In this document: positions 23,028 to 35,749 of the stretch, piece after piece
Position numbering within the stretch: position 1 is the stretch's first letter
Layout: the number at the start of each line of letters is the position of its first letter
NCBI GenBank assembly: GCA_964017065.1
Contig: OZ024784.1
Location: 891,098-955,097 of the forward strand
DNA: 64,000 bases
From: Haliclona indistincta
Lineage: Eukaryota > Porifera > Demospongiae > Haplosclerida > Chalinidae
Direction of reading: 5' to 3'
Translations under genes and position numbers: made by a program
Notes under the pieces: model-generated
The model's input: the letters and a program-made list of their open reading frames with translations, nothing else
Database searches by the model: none
What the model was told of the DNA's origin: nothing

Positions 23028-26000
23028 CTATGCTTTCCGACGAGTAACATGGTCATAGAGCACCACCTGAGTATATCGAGTAGTGGATAGCTGAGTCCTT
23101 GTGGTGTTGTCTCCAGGACTGGGTGCCTGAGGGAGGAGAACAGATGTGTAACACCATACAAAAGCCACCACAGGAATGAACAACTGTGTGGCAAAGTACA
23201 GCCAAGTGAGCTCAATGCACACACACCATGTGACCTCTATTCACACCATTACATCACTACATAATTAGTATTGGAACAGATAACCATCGAGTACAACAGA
23301 CATCACTGATGTTTTAAGATTGTTTAACACAGCGACAAACTATTAAACAACAATAGCACCTTGCAGTTTCACACTGTAAACAGGACAATCCGTCTGGCTT
23401 CAGACACTGCTATTGTCAATAAGTATACTCTAATGAGATCGCTATGCAGCATATCATAGTAACTGTATACTCCAATGTCCAACCAGTGTCTTATCAGTGG
23501 CACACTGCACTCACTCAACTATGCAGCATATCATAGTAACTGCATAGCCCAATGTCTAACCAGTGTCTTATCAGTGGCACACTGCACTCACTCAACTATG
23601 CAGCATATCATAGTAACTGCATAGCCCAATGTCCAACCAGTGTCTTATCAGTGGCACACTGCACTAACTCAACCATGCTGCATAGCATAGTAACTGCATA
23701 GCCCAATGTCCAACCAGTGTCTTATCAGTGGCACACTGCACTAACTCAACCATGCTGCATAGCATAGTAACTGCATAGCCCAATGTCTAACCAGTGTCTT
23801 ATCAGTGGCATGCTGCACTAACTCAACCATGCTGCATAGCATAGTAACTGCATAGCCCAATGTCCAACCAGTGTCTTATCAGTGGCACACTGCACTAACT
23901 CAACCATGCTGCATAGCATAGTAACTGCATAGCCCAATGTCCAACCAGTGTCTTATCAGTGGCATGCTGCACTAACTCAACCATGCTGCATAGCATAGTA
24001 ACTGCATAGCCCAATGTCCAACCAGTGTCTTATCAGTGGCACACTGCACTAACTCAACCATGCTGCATATTATAGTGTCTGAAAAGCCTAATGTATACTA
24101 TTACACATTGAGTGTCTTATCAGTGGCACACACTGTGCTCTGCATAGCATAGTAACCATTATAGCCCAATGTATAGTAGAGTGGGAACAAACTCTTTGAA
24201 GGACTAAGACAATTTAACCGTTTCAATTAAAAGTATTGATAGCAACACAGGCTAACTGGTGTGTCCTGACATCACACAGAGTGCAGCATAAGAGTAGATT
24301 TGTGTGTGTAAAGTGCAGTGTAAAAGTATATCATTATAGTGAGTGTGTGGGATGTTCTGGCTCTCAATAACTTACCTGTGGATCAACATTGATGATTTTA
24401 CGATCTCTCTTGTTCTTGAACAACAAACCACTAACAGGATCAGCAATAACCTGCAGCAATGCAATAATGAAGACAATCACATCAAAGGGTTTGTTGCGTC
24501 TTGCTCTAGTCATCGCAATAATCACGTTAAGTTGTAACGAATTAGCTGTTGCGACAAGCTGAGATCAAACCAAAGAGAAATAAGGTTATCTAGCGGGAAA
24601 ATCACTAGGCAGGATTCAAGGACTAAACAATAATGACTAACAAGGCAAGGCAGGCTAGAGGGTCGATGTGACAAGACCGTGGGAGAGGTTGCACACCCAC
24701 TTGTTTTTGGCTCTTTCGCTACGATTCTCACGCCACCATTCTATCTTGATTGATTTAAGTGCATTAGGGGTCGGAGGCCGTATTAACATAGAGTGAGCAA
24801 CAAAGAGAGCAGAGTAGTGGCGTGAGCAATCAATGCGGTGGGGGTAGGAGGGCAGTGAAAACACAGAGCGGCGTTGTGTCGATGGTCAGGTAGGGGGAGT
24901 AGAGTAGAACTGTAATACGATAACAGGGGGAGTGCAGCAGGAGCACAACACCTCGTGATTTGCGACAGACAAACAACAGTGCCTTGGACAATGTCATCAT
25001 TACAGACTGTCTTCATAACTAAATATAAACATGGAAAGGGCAATTCCCAAACCACAGGACTCTGGCTATTTACACATAGGAAACTGTGGGTAGTCATTAG
25101 GAAGGGAAAACCCCATTACTTGAAGAGAGTAGCTCATTCTATTCTTAGCAACACTTTACTCTAACTAGCCCACCCACCCACTCATTCACCCACTCACTCA
25201 CTTCATAATTAGCTGAGCCGATCGATGTAGACACATTGGTCTCCCAGTTGTAAAAACTAAGATCTGTTTTACGAGGCAGCAACTTCTTGCGTCCTGAGAA
25301 GTAGCCATCAAACTCTTCAGTCTGTGAAGAAAAAGAGACCTGTGTTATTGTGGTGATTTAGAGTGTTAGAATTGACATGGCAACATGACCACACCATGAA
25401 CACATCACGCACACATGTGAAGACCACGATGTGTTGTGATCCATTAGTCTGTGGTTAATCTGTCTCTACTGATCTCTTAGTGGTGTTGGTAACATGTGGT
25501 ACACTACCACCTTTGTATTACACTAAAGCAATGATGTGGTAGCACCTTGAGGACATTGATGCAATCGTCATGATGGTAAAGCGTCAACAGAACCTTAGCA
25601 ATGAAGAACTAGTCAAGCATGTTTGTTGATGCTCGTAGTAATGTTTGTGTACACACACGATAAGTAGAGGTGGTTCCGAGGGAACCATCCCTCCAGATTA
25701 ATGATTACTGCCTAACAATGAATTACCAATGCAAAACACTATTACCAACAACAGCATGTTTTGGCTCAACTTGACAAGGGTTTGGCTGAAAACAAATTAT
25801 TAACAAATAACCGCCTCCCACTATCAGATTTCAGAATATCTAACATTCTTGACCAAACACATTATAAACACAATAGGATGCCTCACAGCTGCATCGCGTG
25901 TGTACGATTGGTGATACGGCTTCGTAATGGCTAGAGGTACAATACATTGTGATCGCCCATTACACTATCTTATCAATGCTGTTCGGGGAAGCAAGAAGCC

Positions 26001-27421
26001 TGAGCAGGCTCAATATTTGGTCTTTCAAAACAAGCAATGCAACAAACCTGTATTAACAGTGGCTATAAATTACAGTGGAATCTTTGTAAATAGGGACAAC
26101 GTTTAACCCTCCAAGTGCGGACAGCAATTCTAGCCTCTGTTTCTTGTGTGCATTTCACAAAACTTTGTAACCATTGCACGTACAATCCAGTGCTGTGACC
26201 ACTGTAAGGTATGTCAGGAGTTTAATTCAAATTTTATATCATGTATTGAGGCTCATAAGTACAGCATTAGAGTGGAGAATTCTGTTTGATTTCAGAGATA
26301 CACTGCACAACTATTCGTTGCTACGATATTCACACAATAATTAGCGTTAATTGCATTCTTGCAGGGCTAGCAATCCTGGAAATACTAGCAACTCCTTACA
26401 TCACAGGACACTTTGTTCTACATGTGATGTTTGAACATCAGTAAACATACTATCGCTCACTGTCTGCTGAGATGCAAATTTCTAAATCAGTGTTTGTATG
26501 CTGCATTGGGTAAATTAAATCTTTTTTTATGTCAAGGGAGTATTCCCATGGTGCTTAGTGAAAACCACTAAGTCTTGTTCCTGGGGTTGTGCAACTTCTT
26601 TTGCAATTAGCAACAAAGCAGACTAACAATGATGGTTTGTGCACTGGTTGTGTGAGTGAGTGACACCTTTAGTCTGTGAGCATAGTCAATGTAGCCTGAT
26701 ATCTCCTGTCCACGGGAATTCTTGTCTCGGATGAAAATTATAGTCTGCAGTAGGATAATGGAGAATGCATTAATAGTATTTAGACTTGAAACACACTATG
26801 TGTGTTACAATAATAATTACTAATCAAAACATGGTAATTTGGAAATGGACTCTAAACTTTGAAATATAATCAGGTTAATGGTGGACATTAGTATGGTAAG
26901 ACACTTACTGTCATCTTGCCACTCCTGTTGGACTCCTCACGTTGAGCCAGTGCTTCAAGGAACACAGATGACTGCAGGTCCTTACCAATATGGGCCAGCT
27001 CCCTACATGGGCAGGGTACCTGCTCACGGTCAGCATGATCACACAATCACTCACTTCTTCTGTTCTCTTCTGGTCAGCTTGCTGGCTGCTGCTGCTGCCA
27101 TCTTGCGAGCCTCAAACTCCTCTCGTTTAATAACCTATGAACCATAATACAATACCCTAATACATTATAATGTTCCTTACCTCTCCACTGCCTCTATAGC
27201 CCAGCTCAACCAGCTGCCTGGCCAGTTCCTCATCCTGCAAACATACAGTGGCTAGAATATGCTGCATATAGCTTAATAGCACTAACCTCCAGGTAATACA
27301 AGTCAGTAGAGTTGATTTGAGAGTCTAGGTAGTGTTCATAGGTAGTGTATTCCGTTACTATGCAGTCCACAGCACTGGTACCCTCTTCCCCGGCAGCCAT
27401 CTTGCCGGTCGTGGTTGCCAT
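23028..27421 (-). CDS. CFAP299: CFAP299 (cilia and flagella associated protein), 244 aa
   Basis: Eight exons in phase: complement(27287..27421), (27181..27234), (27055..27134), (26909..27002), (26667..26744), (25202..25321), (24376..24450), (23028..23126); 735 nt. Orthology to the C4orf22/CFAP299 family is clear along the whole length: [82 protein letters not shown] and a terminal YDHVTRRKA. Human CFAP299 is 233 aa, so the model is complete. The protein is linked to motile cilia and sperm development; its biochemical role is not settled. A second in-frame ATG (27400) seven codons downstream could also be used. The last intron holds a 77-bp satellite. Confidence 0.96.
23444..24180. repeat. 77-bp tandem repeat array
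   Basis: Unit starts ATGC(A/T)GCAT(A/G)(T/G)CATAGTAACT and includes CCAGTGTCTTATCAGTGGCA. Unit starts are exactly 77 bp apart (23444, 23521, 23598, 23675, 23752, 23829, 23906, 23983, 24060), giving eight full copies plus degenerate ones to about 24180. It lies wholly in the last intron of CFAP299. Confidence 0.97.
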
Positions 27422-27554
27422 AGCAATGTATCTACACATGCGCATATCACATGATTTAAACGCGGGAATATTCAAATAATTATTGCGCTAACAGCTGAAA
27501 ACAAAACGTGTCTCTAGAAATCAATAGTCGTTTCACTAATGCTGTGTGGAGCTG

Positions 27555-30511
27555 TCACTTCTTTCTTCTGTGAGTAGATTTTGATTTTCCACTGCTACCA
27601 GGCTGTGACTTGCCCCCACCACTGGTAGAATTGCTGCTGGTAGTGGTAACACTGCCCACTGGAGTGGGGCTATTATTAGGCTTAGAATCTCGGCACACTT
27701 TGACACATCGTCTGGGAAACCATCCTCGTAATCGGTGTCCTTTAGCTTGTTCAGCTGATATGGAAACAAGGTGAGCAGGAAACAGAATACATAATAACGT
27801 AACAGGCAGAGACAACACATGTCATGATACCTTCTGATAGTTCAATGTTTCCATAGACCCATTTCCTGTCAACAAGAATCCGACAGCATTATAAGGAATG
27901 CTGATTTCACTAACCTCCTCCACCTAGTCACGATTGCAGTGTCTCCTTTACTCACGGCAATAATAGGCTCCATACAAGGAGCAGAGAGACACAGAAACAC
28001 ACCCATTGATAGAGCTGAGCAGCGTGTTCCACCAAACTGCTCTCTTATCTCACACTTTACCTGAGGTCAAAACAACCCAGTAATTAACCTTTCCATCATA
28101 GCAACCCACATACCGCATGCTTACGCTTCTCCTTCTTTTGCTCAATTTGCTCAATCTAGATACAAAAGTCAACAACGGAGAGAGAGAGAGAGAGAGACTA
28201 AGATACAGAATTTTCAGAATGAGGTAAATACGCATACCAAAGGTCATAGGGTGCAGACCCCTTGACGCTGAAGGGGTATACTTTAGACGTTTTAAAAGGC
28301 AAATGCGTGATGCTTGTCTTTCTGTATTATGACAGTAAAGCAAAAAGTTGGTCAGATTCAAGAGCCGAGGGAAAGTCCCGGGGAACCTCCCTTCAGCATC
28401 AAACAAACACTGGAGGGATTTCTACACTAAATCTCTTATCAAATTAAAGAATTGCTTACTGTGAATGTGTACTGGTCACTGCCTTTCCTGACATTCCATG
28501 TGAACCCATCTCCCTTGGAGCAACCGGATAGATTGATCACCTGTAGTACAGTATATCACACACACTTGAGCGCCAGGAATACTAACCTCAGTGAAGTTAT
28601 TCCACCAACCCATGTGATAAGGATAGACAAAGGAAGCTAGGTTTGTGTGGCGTCTACGCTGGTGAGCTTTATCAGTGATCCAGTCCTCGATCTGAGTGCT
28701 GTTCTTGAACACACTGCGCAGCTGCAAGAGAAACACACAAACAGCAATACTTAACTAACCACCATTGAGGTTAGTCAGTGGACATTCCCAGTGCAACAGT
28801 AATTATGGGCGGTTGTGCCTTGCTGACATAACCAGTGTCATTGAAACTTGATCTGATGATTATTTGTACTTTGGTATGGCAGTCTTGGAATGAATCAAAA
28901 CTAGGGCACTTTACTACCTAATATGACCAAAAACTAATGGATTTTGCAATGCCCAGTCAGTTCCAGAATCAAAACCATATGCGTACTGCTACTAGGAAAA
29001 AAACAATCAATTTGTGATGACTAGCCAAACAAACAAGGCATTCACACATTCCTAATTTTGCAATACCCTGTGACAAATATCACCATGGTACCAAATATGA
29101 CCAAGATCGATCATTTTAGTCTTGGCTCATAGCTTGAAATACATTCTACTGGAAAAAGCAATGACTTTAATAAATTCCTTCCCAACCATTCTCAGTAAAC
29201 AAGAGCAAAGCATGATAGATGCTTTGACTATATTATGGCGCTGGGTGTTTTGGCTAGTCCTATCACAGCACCTGTCAAAGCTGTATAGGTGTTGAAAGCA
29301 GACAATATTGAAACTGGGCGTGGATCACTAGCTGTGGGGCCATGGACCCCTGCCAGTGTACTTTAGCTTCCACAAACTAGGTGAACTGTGTTTAACCCTG
29401 TAACACATACTTCACTACATTGTATGGTTACCTGAACAACCAGTAATATGAAGACTCCTAGTCCAGCTCCGAATGAGAATGCAATACCCGATATAGCGAT
29501 AAGTAGCCAAGCTGTGTTGATGGGCAGGAAACGGTGATGATAGAAACGCTGAAAGAGGAGACAGGAAATGAAGACTGGTTATAAAAATAATTATTAGTAA
29601 AGGGAGTTTGATAAAATAATTTATGATTGATGTCATGTTATGTGTAAGCCTTGAACATGCCATCACTAATAAAATTTTAAGGAGCATGTTACTGAGCCCA
29701 ATAAATGATACAGGACTTGTGCAAGGTTAAGCAACAATACACGTAATAGTGAATATTAATTTTGGAGAATCATACAGCCTTCGCCACAGTCAAGTTAATG
29801 TTTTGGCTAATTATGACAGCCAAAACCTAGTTCATGTGTTATAATTATTTAAAATAACACCAAACTTAAATTTTGGGTCATTCGTCAAAATTATGACACG
29901 CCAACATTTATGGTAGACTTTATGATAGTGATGCTGCTCACATAGGTAAAGAGGTAGTATAAGAAGCAGGCGTTGATGATAATGGCATGCACACAACCGA
30001 TCGTGAGAAAGAAGAGGAACTTGACAAACGAAGGATGGTTATGGTGACCAACGCATGCATTGATCCAGGGGCAGTGATGATCCATCTTGAGCACACACCT
30101 GTAAGGACCAGAGAGTGACATACAGCTAGCTACTGTGTGTACCGGCCACATTGGCTGCAGTGGTGTGACCGAGGTGCCTTGTAACCCTGACATTGGTCAC
30201 AATACTGGAGATGCTCTTCTGCTGACTTCTTCTCCTGTGAGTGCACCATAGAATGAGCCCGCCCATGTCCGCCCACTCACCGGTCGCCATCCCTTTGGTA
30301 CGAACCCAGGGCCGGTCATGGCACGGTAGTACTGATACAATATCCATGATGATTCTGCCCAAACCAACACGTAGTTGGGCAGCCTGAAGTACACCACGTT
30401 AGGCAAGCCCCAGAGCTGCAGAGAGCAGTAGTTTGCTGACACGATGACGATGCTGATGAGAGTGAGGGCGACTATAGGACCCCAGTGACACAACTGCCTC
30501 GCCAACCCCAT
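27555..30511 (-). CDS. ZDHHC6: Palmitoyltransferase ZDHHC6, 411 aa
   Basis: Ten exons in phase: complement(30281..30511), (30143..30234), (29942..30098), (29432..29548), (28587..28721), (28460..28540), (28114..28155), (27915..28060), (27831..27865), (27555..27754); 1236 nt. Residues 1-77 hold two membrane segments; then comes the Cys-rich domain [15 protein letters not shown] and the DHHC motif (114-117, catalytic C117) before [15 protein letters not shown]. Two more membrane segments follow. The cytosolic tail has an SH3-like region ([22 protein letters not shown]), the hallmark of ZDHHC6. The C-terminus RRKK resembles the basic KKNR ER-retention end of the human enzyme (413 aa). It S-acylates ER proteins such as calnexin. 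I chose the ATG at 30511; the in-frame extension upstream starts only with GTG. It is head-to-head with EFCAB6-like (113 bp between ATGs). Confidence 0.95.
28262..28402. repeat. 14-bp inverted repeat around intron insert
   Basis: TTGACGCTGAAGGG at 28262-28275 and its near-perfect inverse CCCTTCAGCATCAA at 28389-28402 flank about 110 bp inside ZDHHC6 intron 6. This could be a tiny non-coding inverted-repeat element or a stable intron hairpin. Confidence 0.5.
29875..29891 (-). mobile_element. Remnant related to the TTTTGGCGAAT MITE-like family
   Basis: GGGTCATTCGTCAAAAT matches 16 of 17 bases of the inverse of ATTTTGGCGAATGACCC at 15171-15187. It lies in ZDHHC6 intron 3 next to further AT-rich sequence with TTTTGGCTAATT (29804-29815). 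It is a short match, so only a probable family member. Confidence 0.4.
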
Positions 30512-30624
30512 CTTGACGACCACACCTCTAGCCACACCCACTTATCGTCATGGTAACAAACCTTGACTAACGCTGGACGAGAAAGAGATGGTGAGATAGT
30601 ACTGCACTAAGATACTGTAGCGAC

Positions 30625-33600
30625 ATGGCGTGTACGTTACTACAGGCAGCAACAGCTACCATCCACCACTGGCCTCACTCTGTGTCCTCACCGCCTGCAT
30701 TATCAGCAGAGCGGGTAGAGTCCAGGCTGAAGGGACTGGCTTTGCTGAAGGGAGTCAGGGTGTCCGAGTTCTTCAAAGATTTCGATCCGTTGCGGTCTGG
30801 AAAGATTACCAGTAAGTCCATCATCAGTACAGACTGTTGTTCATCTATTGGGTCCTGCAGAGGCTCAGTTCCGTCGCTGTCTCGACCAGCACCTGGGACT
30901 GCCTATCAGTGACAATGACTACCTGTCGCTAGCAGGCAAGTATGAGAGCACAGGATCAGGAGATGCTGGGATTATGGTCGACTATAGACAATTCTGTGAG
31001 ACAATGGAGTCAAGTGAGTTCAACCCCTCCTCTCCGCACACTTCACTGCTGCTGTAGGCTTCAATCCTGACATCACTGACGGCAACCCAGAACAGCAGAT
31101 TGATGCATTTCACAAGTGAGCTGCCCCAAGTGTAGTTGAAATAATGATGAGACAAAACTTTTTGATTACAGAAGTGCCTACAAGGACAGGTCTAACATTG
31201 CTCCAGAGCTGTTACAGAGAACGAACGAGTTGTTACAGCAGTGTTCCGTGTACTACACAGTAAGGGTGCTGCTAGCTTGCAGGCTAAGTAATGGCTCCTC
31301 CCCACACTCCTTCAGTCTAGAGGAATCAACGTTAAGAGTTGCTATCAAGATTTTGATCGTCACAACAGAGGCTTCGTCACTCAGAGCCAAGTGAGTGACA
31401 CCACTATACATGTATCTCCTCCTCACTCACTCACCTCACTCACTCACCTCACTCACCTCACTCACCTCACTCACTCACTCACTCACTCATTCACTTGCTC
31501 ACTCACCTCACTCATTCACTCACTCACTCACTCATTCACTCTCTTCTTCTTTCAGTTTCATCGCAGCTTCCCTGGTCCTCCAGAGGTCAGAGAGGCGGAC
31601 ATTGCCCTGCTGGCTGACCGCTATCGTGACCCCTCCAATGGTCTATACAACTACCTCACCTTTCATCATGATGTACGTCGGATGAGTCAGGACCAGAGTA
31701 GCACTGGCTCTAAACAACAATCTGGTCTTACATTACCTGTAAGTATGATCGAGAGAAGGGAGTCTACAATGTAGTAAATTATTGTGAAGTACAACCAAAT
31801 TACTGTTTGAATGCACTGAGACCAGTGAAATAATATTTAAAATTATTATAATTATTATTAATGCCTTATTATTATGGAGATTGTGTATTAATTTTAGGAG
31901 AATAACGCAATGAAAAACAGATAAAAATAATACTTTTCATGAATTGAAACTGTAGAACATTAGTTTTCACTAATGTGTTCAGTCTCTGATCATTCTCCAT
32001 CATGTGAATAAGGGCTGAAAACATTAGAGCAAACACCGTGCACATTTTACTGTTTTGCTGTAGAAATCTCCAGCTGACACCTTGGATGATGTGTTCAAGA
32101 GAATCAGGTACATAGCTAGAGAGCTAGGCATAGTGTGGTCATCACTGTGTTGTATAGAGATGTAGTGTACCGATACGGTATCAGAACTACTGAGTTCTTC
32201 AGAGACCATGACAAACTACGCAGTGGAATGATTACAGTGAATCAGGTAGCAGCAACCTGCCTAGCACACATCTGACCCGTTTTATTTCTCTTCTATCTCT
32301 CTCCTAGTTTGTGTGTGGTTTGTCTTTGTGCGTTGGGCAGCGAGCTCAACTCTCCAGGGACGAAGTCGCCATGGTTACCAGACACTATCAGACCAACGAC
32401 GGCAGAGTCCGCTACAAGGAGTTCTGTGACATGATGGAGAACGGTGAGTGTGTGATAGTGGGAGAGTGACACTAGTGCATCACAACCACACAGCATACAA
32501 TGAGCCTGGTCTGGAGAAGCGTCCCACTGCTAATGTGATGAGACCTCTTCGCGGGCACTTGCACAAGGTGATCGAGTCTATTGTGCAATCCTCTATTACT
32601 ATCTCTATCTCTGTCTCCTACAACAGTCTCTCAACAGTCTGTGTGATGAGGAGGAGGATCAGTTGGATCTGGTGCTGCAGCAGATCAGACGAGAAGTGAA
32701 GAAGAGGCAGCTACTGCTCTATCCATACTTCAGAGACTTTGACCGAGTATGCATCAAACAGCACTCACATTCTCTGTAATCCTCTCCCACTAGGGGAAGG
32801 GATTCACTCGCGGCGTCACCAAACCACAGTTCGAACGAATCCTTCATTTTCTATCCATCAAAGTTACACCACAAGACCTAAAGGTGTGTAAAAGTGCATT
32901 GTCTATACTGATTTTGATGCATGCTCTTCTCTTTTCAGCTGATAGTGAACAAATTTTCTAACCCAGAGTCGGGTGACGTCAACTATTCATCGTTCATACA
33001 AGCAGTAGATGAACATTATACTGGACAAGTGATGGAGCAGCCTCACTTACACACCACTAGGTAATACAGTGATACTCACTGACAGCACGATTGTCTCTCT
33101 CACTACAGCACACCATCACAAGCTCCGCCTACTCCAACGTCTGCATTGAGAGTAGATGTGGATGAATTGATGGAACGGATTCGTCAGTACGTGCTCACTA
33201 ACAGAGTGAGAGTGTGTGAAAATTTTCAAGACTTTGACAATCTACACTGTGGATCTATTTCTGAGACGCGATTCAGACAAGTACGCCATAGCCTATAGAC
33301 AACAGCAGTAGTATCTCATTGCTGTTATACTGCAGGGCCTCAATGGATTGCATCAAACTACCATTACTGGTGACCAGTTCAAGGCTCTATGTCACCGCTA
33401 TGCAGACCCTGATCATGCTAACCAGATACTGTGGAAAGAGTTCACGCACGATATTGATAGAGGTGCCATCTATGCTACACAGCTCACACTGTGATTCTTC
33501 AAAATTAATAGTGTTTGAGTGCTCAGCCGAATCCCCAGCTACACCCACCAAGTCTGTCTTACTACCAGTTGGTGCAGTTGATTTCACAGCCACCACCAGT

Positions 33601-35748
33601 GATGACCAACAGGCCGTGCTGAGGAAAGCTCTGGACAGGCTGGGTCAGCGAGTTACTCAGCGTAGACTACTGCTGTCTCCATGCTTCCAGGACTTTGACA
33701 AGTACAGCATCACTCTCTGCAGCTAGCTCATGATTCACTGTCTCTACTCCTCAGGCTAAACTCAGGTCATGTCACTAGCTCCCAGTTCATGCAGTGTCTA
33801 GCCTACCTAGACCTCTCTGTTACACCAGATGAGCAAGCTGTTATCTTGATAAGGTTCAGCAATGCTAAAGGAGTGAACTACCTGCAAGTGAGTGATACTG
33901 TAAATTATTGTGACTAACAGCTTTAATTGTGGGTTTTTAGTTTTTGAGAGAGCTACAGGCTGACCCAGCAGTGGAGGACAAGTACCAACAAAGGCTGGGG
34001 AGGTTGCTAACACTCAATGCCGATGTGGTAACACACTGTGTATAACTGTATGATGGTGTATGTTTCAATACTGACAGGCACCTTGTCCTCCACCTCCGCT
34101 AACTGCACGATCGGTAATAGCTGACAATGTTATGAACGCCATTAAGACCAGGGTATGCATGATCATAGTGTGCAATGATAATATAGGCCCTAAAACTCTT
34201 CACTGCAGGTCAGCAAGGAGAGAATGCGTATCCTAGAGTTCATGGTGGACTATGACAAGCTGAGATCAGGAAAAATTACAGTGACGTCATTCCATAGAGC
34301 ATTGGACCTGTGCGGGTTTAGCCTTACCAATGATGAGCTGTATTGCTTGGTGGAGAGGTGAGATAAAAAAATTAATAATAAATTATCAAAGTGGCCGTCC
34401 GTCTGGCCTCTTGTCAAAGTGGCCGTGTTTGCTCCCGAGGCAGGGGCCTGGCTTCAAGCACTACCCATTTCAGCTCTTGGGCTGAGGATGGATGACGACA
34501 CCGTGAGGATAGCAGTGGCCCTTCGCTTGGGCTTACCAATTTGCACTCCACATACATGCCAGCATTGTGGAGTCAGAGTGGACGCTTTTGCACACCACGG
34601 TCTTTCTTGTCTTAAGAACAGTGGGAGATACCATCGTCATGCAGCAGTCAACAACGTCATCTACAGAGCAATGGCTTCGGCAGGCATACCATCCACCCTC
34701 GAACCATCAGGACTTTCAAGATCAGATGGCAAGAGGCCAGACGGACTTACATCAGTCCCTTGGACCCACGGCAGATCATTGGTTTGGGATGTTACTGTTC
34801 CTGATACCCTAGCACCTTCCTATCGACCTATTGCAGTGACAAAAACAGGAGGTGTTGCTGCAAGAGCAGAGTCTCAGAAGGAGATAAAGTACCACCAACT
34901 AGCCCTGTCGTACTTGTTTTCACCCATAGCCATTGAGTCGCTTGGTGCAGTTGGACCAAAGTCCTGGGACTTTTTGGTGGACCTTGGTCGCCGTATCAAA
35001 ATGTACAGCGGTGAAAACAAAGCATTTTCGTACCTTATTCAAAGACTATCGGTGGCAGTCCAACGTGGCAATGCAACTTTAGTGCGGGGCACTTTGCCTT
35101 CACTAACTGTAGATTTGTTTTCTTAATTATAAATTATTATTAATTATTATAATAATTTTTTTTATTGTGTGCATTTGAACAACAGGTATGGTTCCACTAA
35201 TGATCCCTCGTTTGTTAACTATGTGAAGTTCTCGGATGATGTTGAAGAGATATTCACAGTGAAAGAACTAGAGAAGACACCGACTGCAGTGGTAAAGCAG
35301 TTTGTTCCAGCACAGCAGGTTGACTGCATCTCACCAGAGGAGGATCAGCTGCTACAGAAGTGCCTGCACAGACTGGCTGAGAGGGTGAGTGAGTGAGTGA
35401 GTGAGTGAGTGAGTGAGCGAGTGAGTGTTTATTTGCACTATAGGTGCGCGTGCGGCGCATCCAACTTTTTCCGTTATTTGAGGATTATGATAAAGTTCAC
35501 ATTGGCAGTGTGAGCAAGGGACAGGTGAGTGATTTATTCTGTCCATGTTGATACTCTTTGTCTTGCAGTTTCACAGAGTGCTCAGTGAGCTAGAACTAGG
35601 CGGTCTGATTAGTGAAATGGAGTTTGCCATCATCTATCGTCAGTTTGGAGTGCGTGTTGGTGGCAGAACAGATGTTAACTACAATCTGTTCTGTGCTATG
35701 GTAGATGAGTATGCCATGACACGCTGGACCGATCCTGCTCTCAAGTAG
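30625..35748 (+). CDS. EFCAB6: EFCAB6-like multi-EF-hand axonemal protein, 931 aa
   Basis: Twenty-three exons in phase: 30625..30811, 30861..31013, 31058..31115, 31172..31259, 31316..31390, 31556..31738, 32064..32107, 32158..32245, 32308..32443, 32494..32567, 32627..32746, 32794..32883, 32939..33060, 33109..33280, 33336..33462, 33527..33701, 33755..33887, 33941..34027, 34078..34152, 34209..34357, 35186..35384, 35444..35524, 35569..35748 (2796 nt). The protein is a series of degenerate EF-hand pairs, each opening with a helix plus a loop such as FFKDFDPLRSGKIT, FFRDHDKLRSGMIT, YDKLRSGKITV or CFQDFDKLNSGHVT, then QF.R.L. Most loops lack full calcium ligands. This repeat style is that of EFCAB6 (DJBP), a ciliary microtubule inner protein, although human EFCAB6 is longer (1501 aa). 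Intron 20 carries a LINE fragment. Other EF-hand repeat proteins cannot be excluded. Confidence 0.75.
31391..31555. repeat. (CTCA)n/(TCAC)n-rich intron
   Basis: EFCAB6 intron 5 is largely CTCACTCACT repeat in front of a pyrimidine-rich acceptor (CTCTTCTTCTTTCAG). The Ser/Leu/Thr-rich reading frames over it are not coding. Confidence 0.9.
34385..35126 (+). mobile_element. 5'-truncated non-LTR retrotransposon fragment with restriction-like endonuclease domain
   Basis: EFCAB6 intron 20 contains an uninterrupted frame (34419-35126, 235 codons, stop TAA) unrelated to the host gene. It starts mid-domain, has a zinc-knuckle-like CQHCGVRVDAFAHHGLSC (C-x2-C-x8-H-H-x3-C) followed by GRYHRH, then KRPDGLT and LVWDVTVPDT, the spacing of a PD-(D/E)xK endonuclease, and ends QRLSVAVQRGNA. 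This is the C-terminal end of retroelement polyproteins that carry a restriction-like endonuclease. Reverse transcriptase is absent, as expected for a 5'-truncated LINE insertion. AT-rich stretches flank both sides (AATTAATAATAAATTAT on the left). It is same-sense with the host gene. No ATG begins the frame; it opens at GTG, so expression is doubtful. Confidence 0.7.
35385..35427. repeat. (GTGA)n grown from a splice donor
   Basis: Immediately after EFCAB6 exon 21 the GTGAGT donor continues as GTGAGTGAGTGAG for about 40 bases and makes up most of this 59-nt intron. Confidence 0.9.
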
Positions 35749-35749
35749 A

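Noticed and set aside
23444..24180. CRISPR-like array
   Set aside because: The 77-bp units are contiguous tandem repeats without unique spacers, in an animal intron.
24783..25164. Overlapping reading frames in CFAP299 intron 6
   Set aside because: No domain, no consistent splice phase with neighbours, and on both strands; ordinary intron sequence.
30281..30541. Longer ZDHHC6 N-terminus starting at 30541
   Set aside because: The extra ten codons begin with GTG; the first ATG is at 30511 and fits the family start.
34419..35126. Independent protein-coding gene
   Set aside because: The frame has no ATG start, begins mid-domain, sits in an EFCAB6 intron and matches the C-terminal end of retroelement polyproteins.
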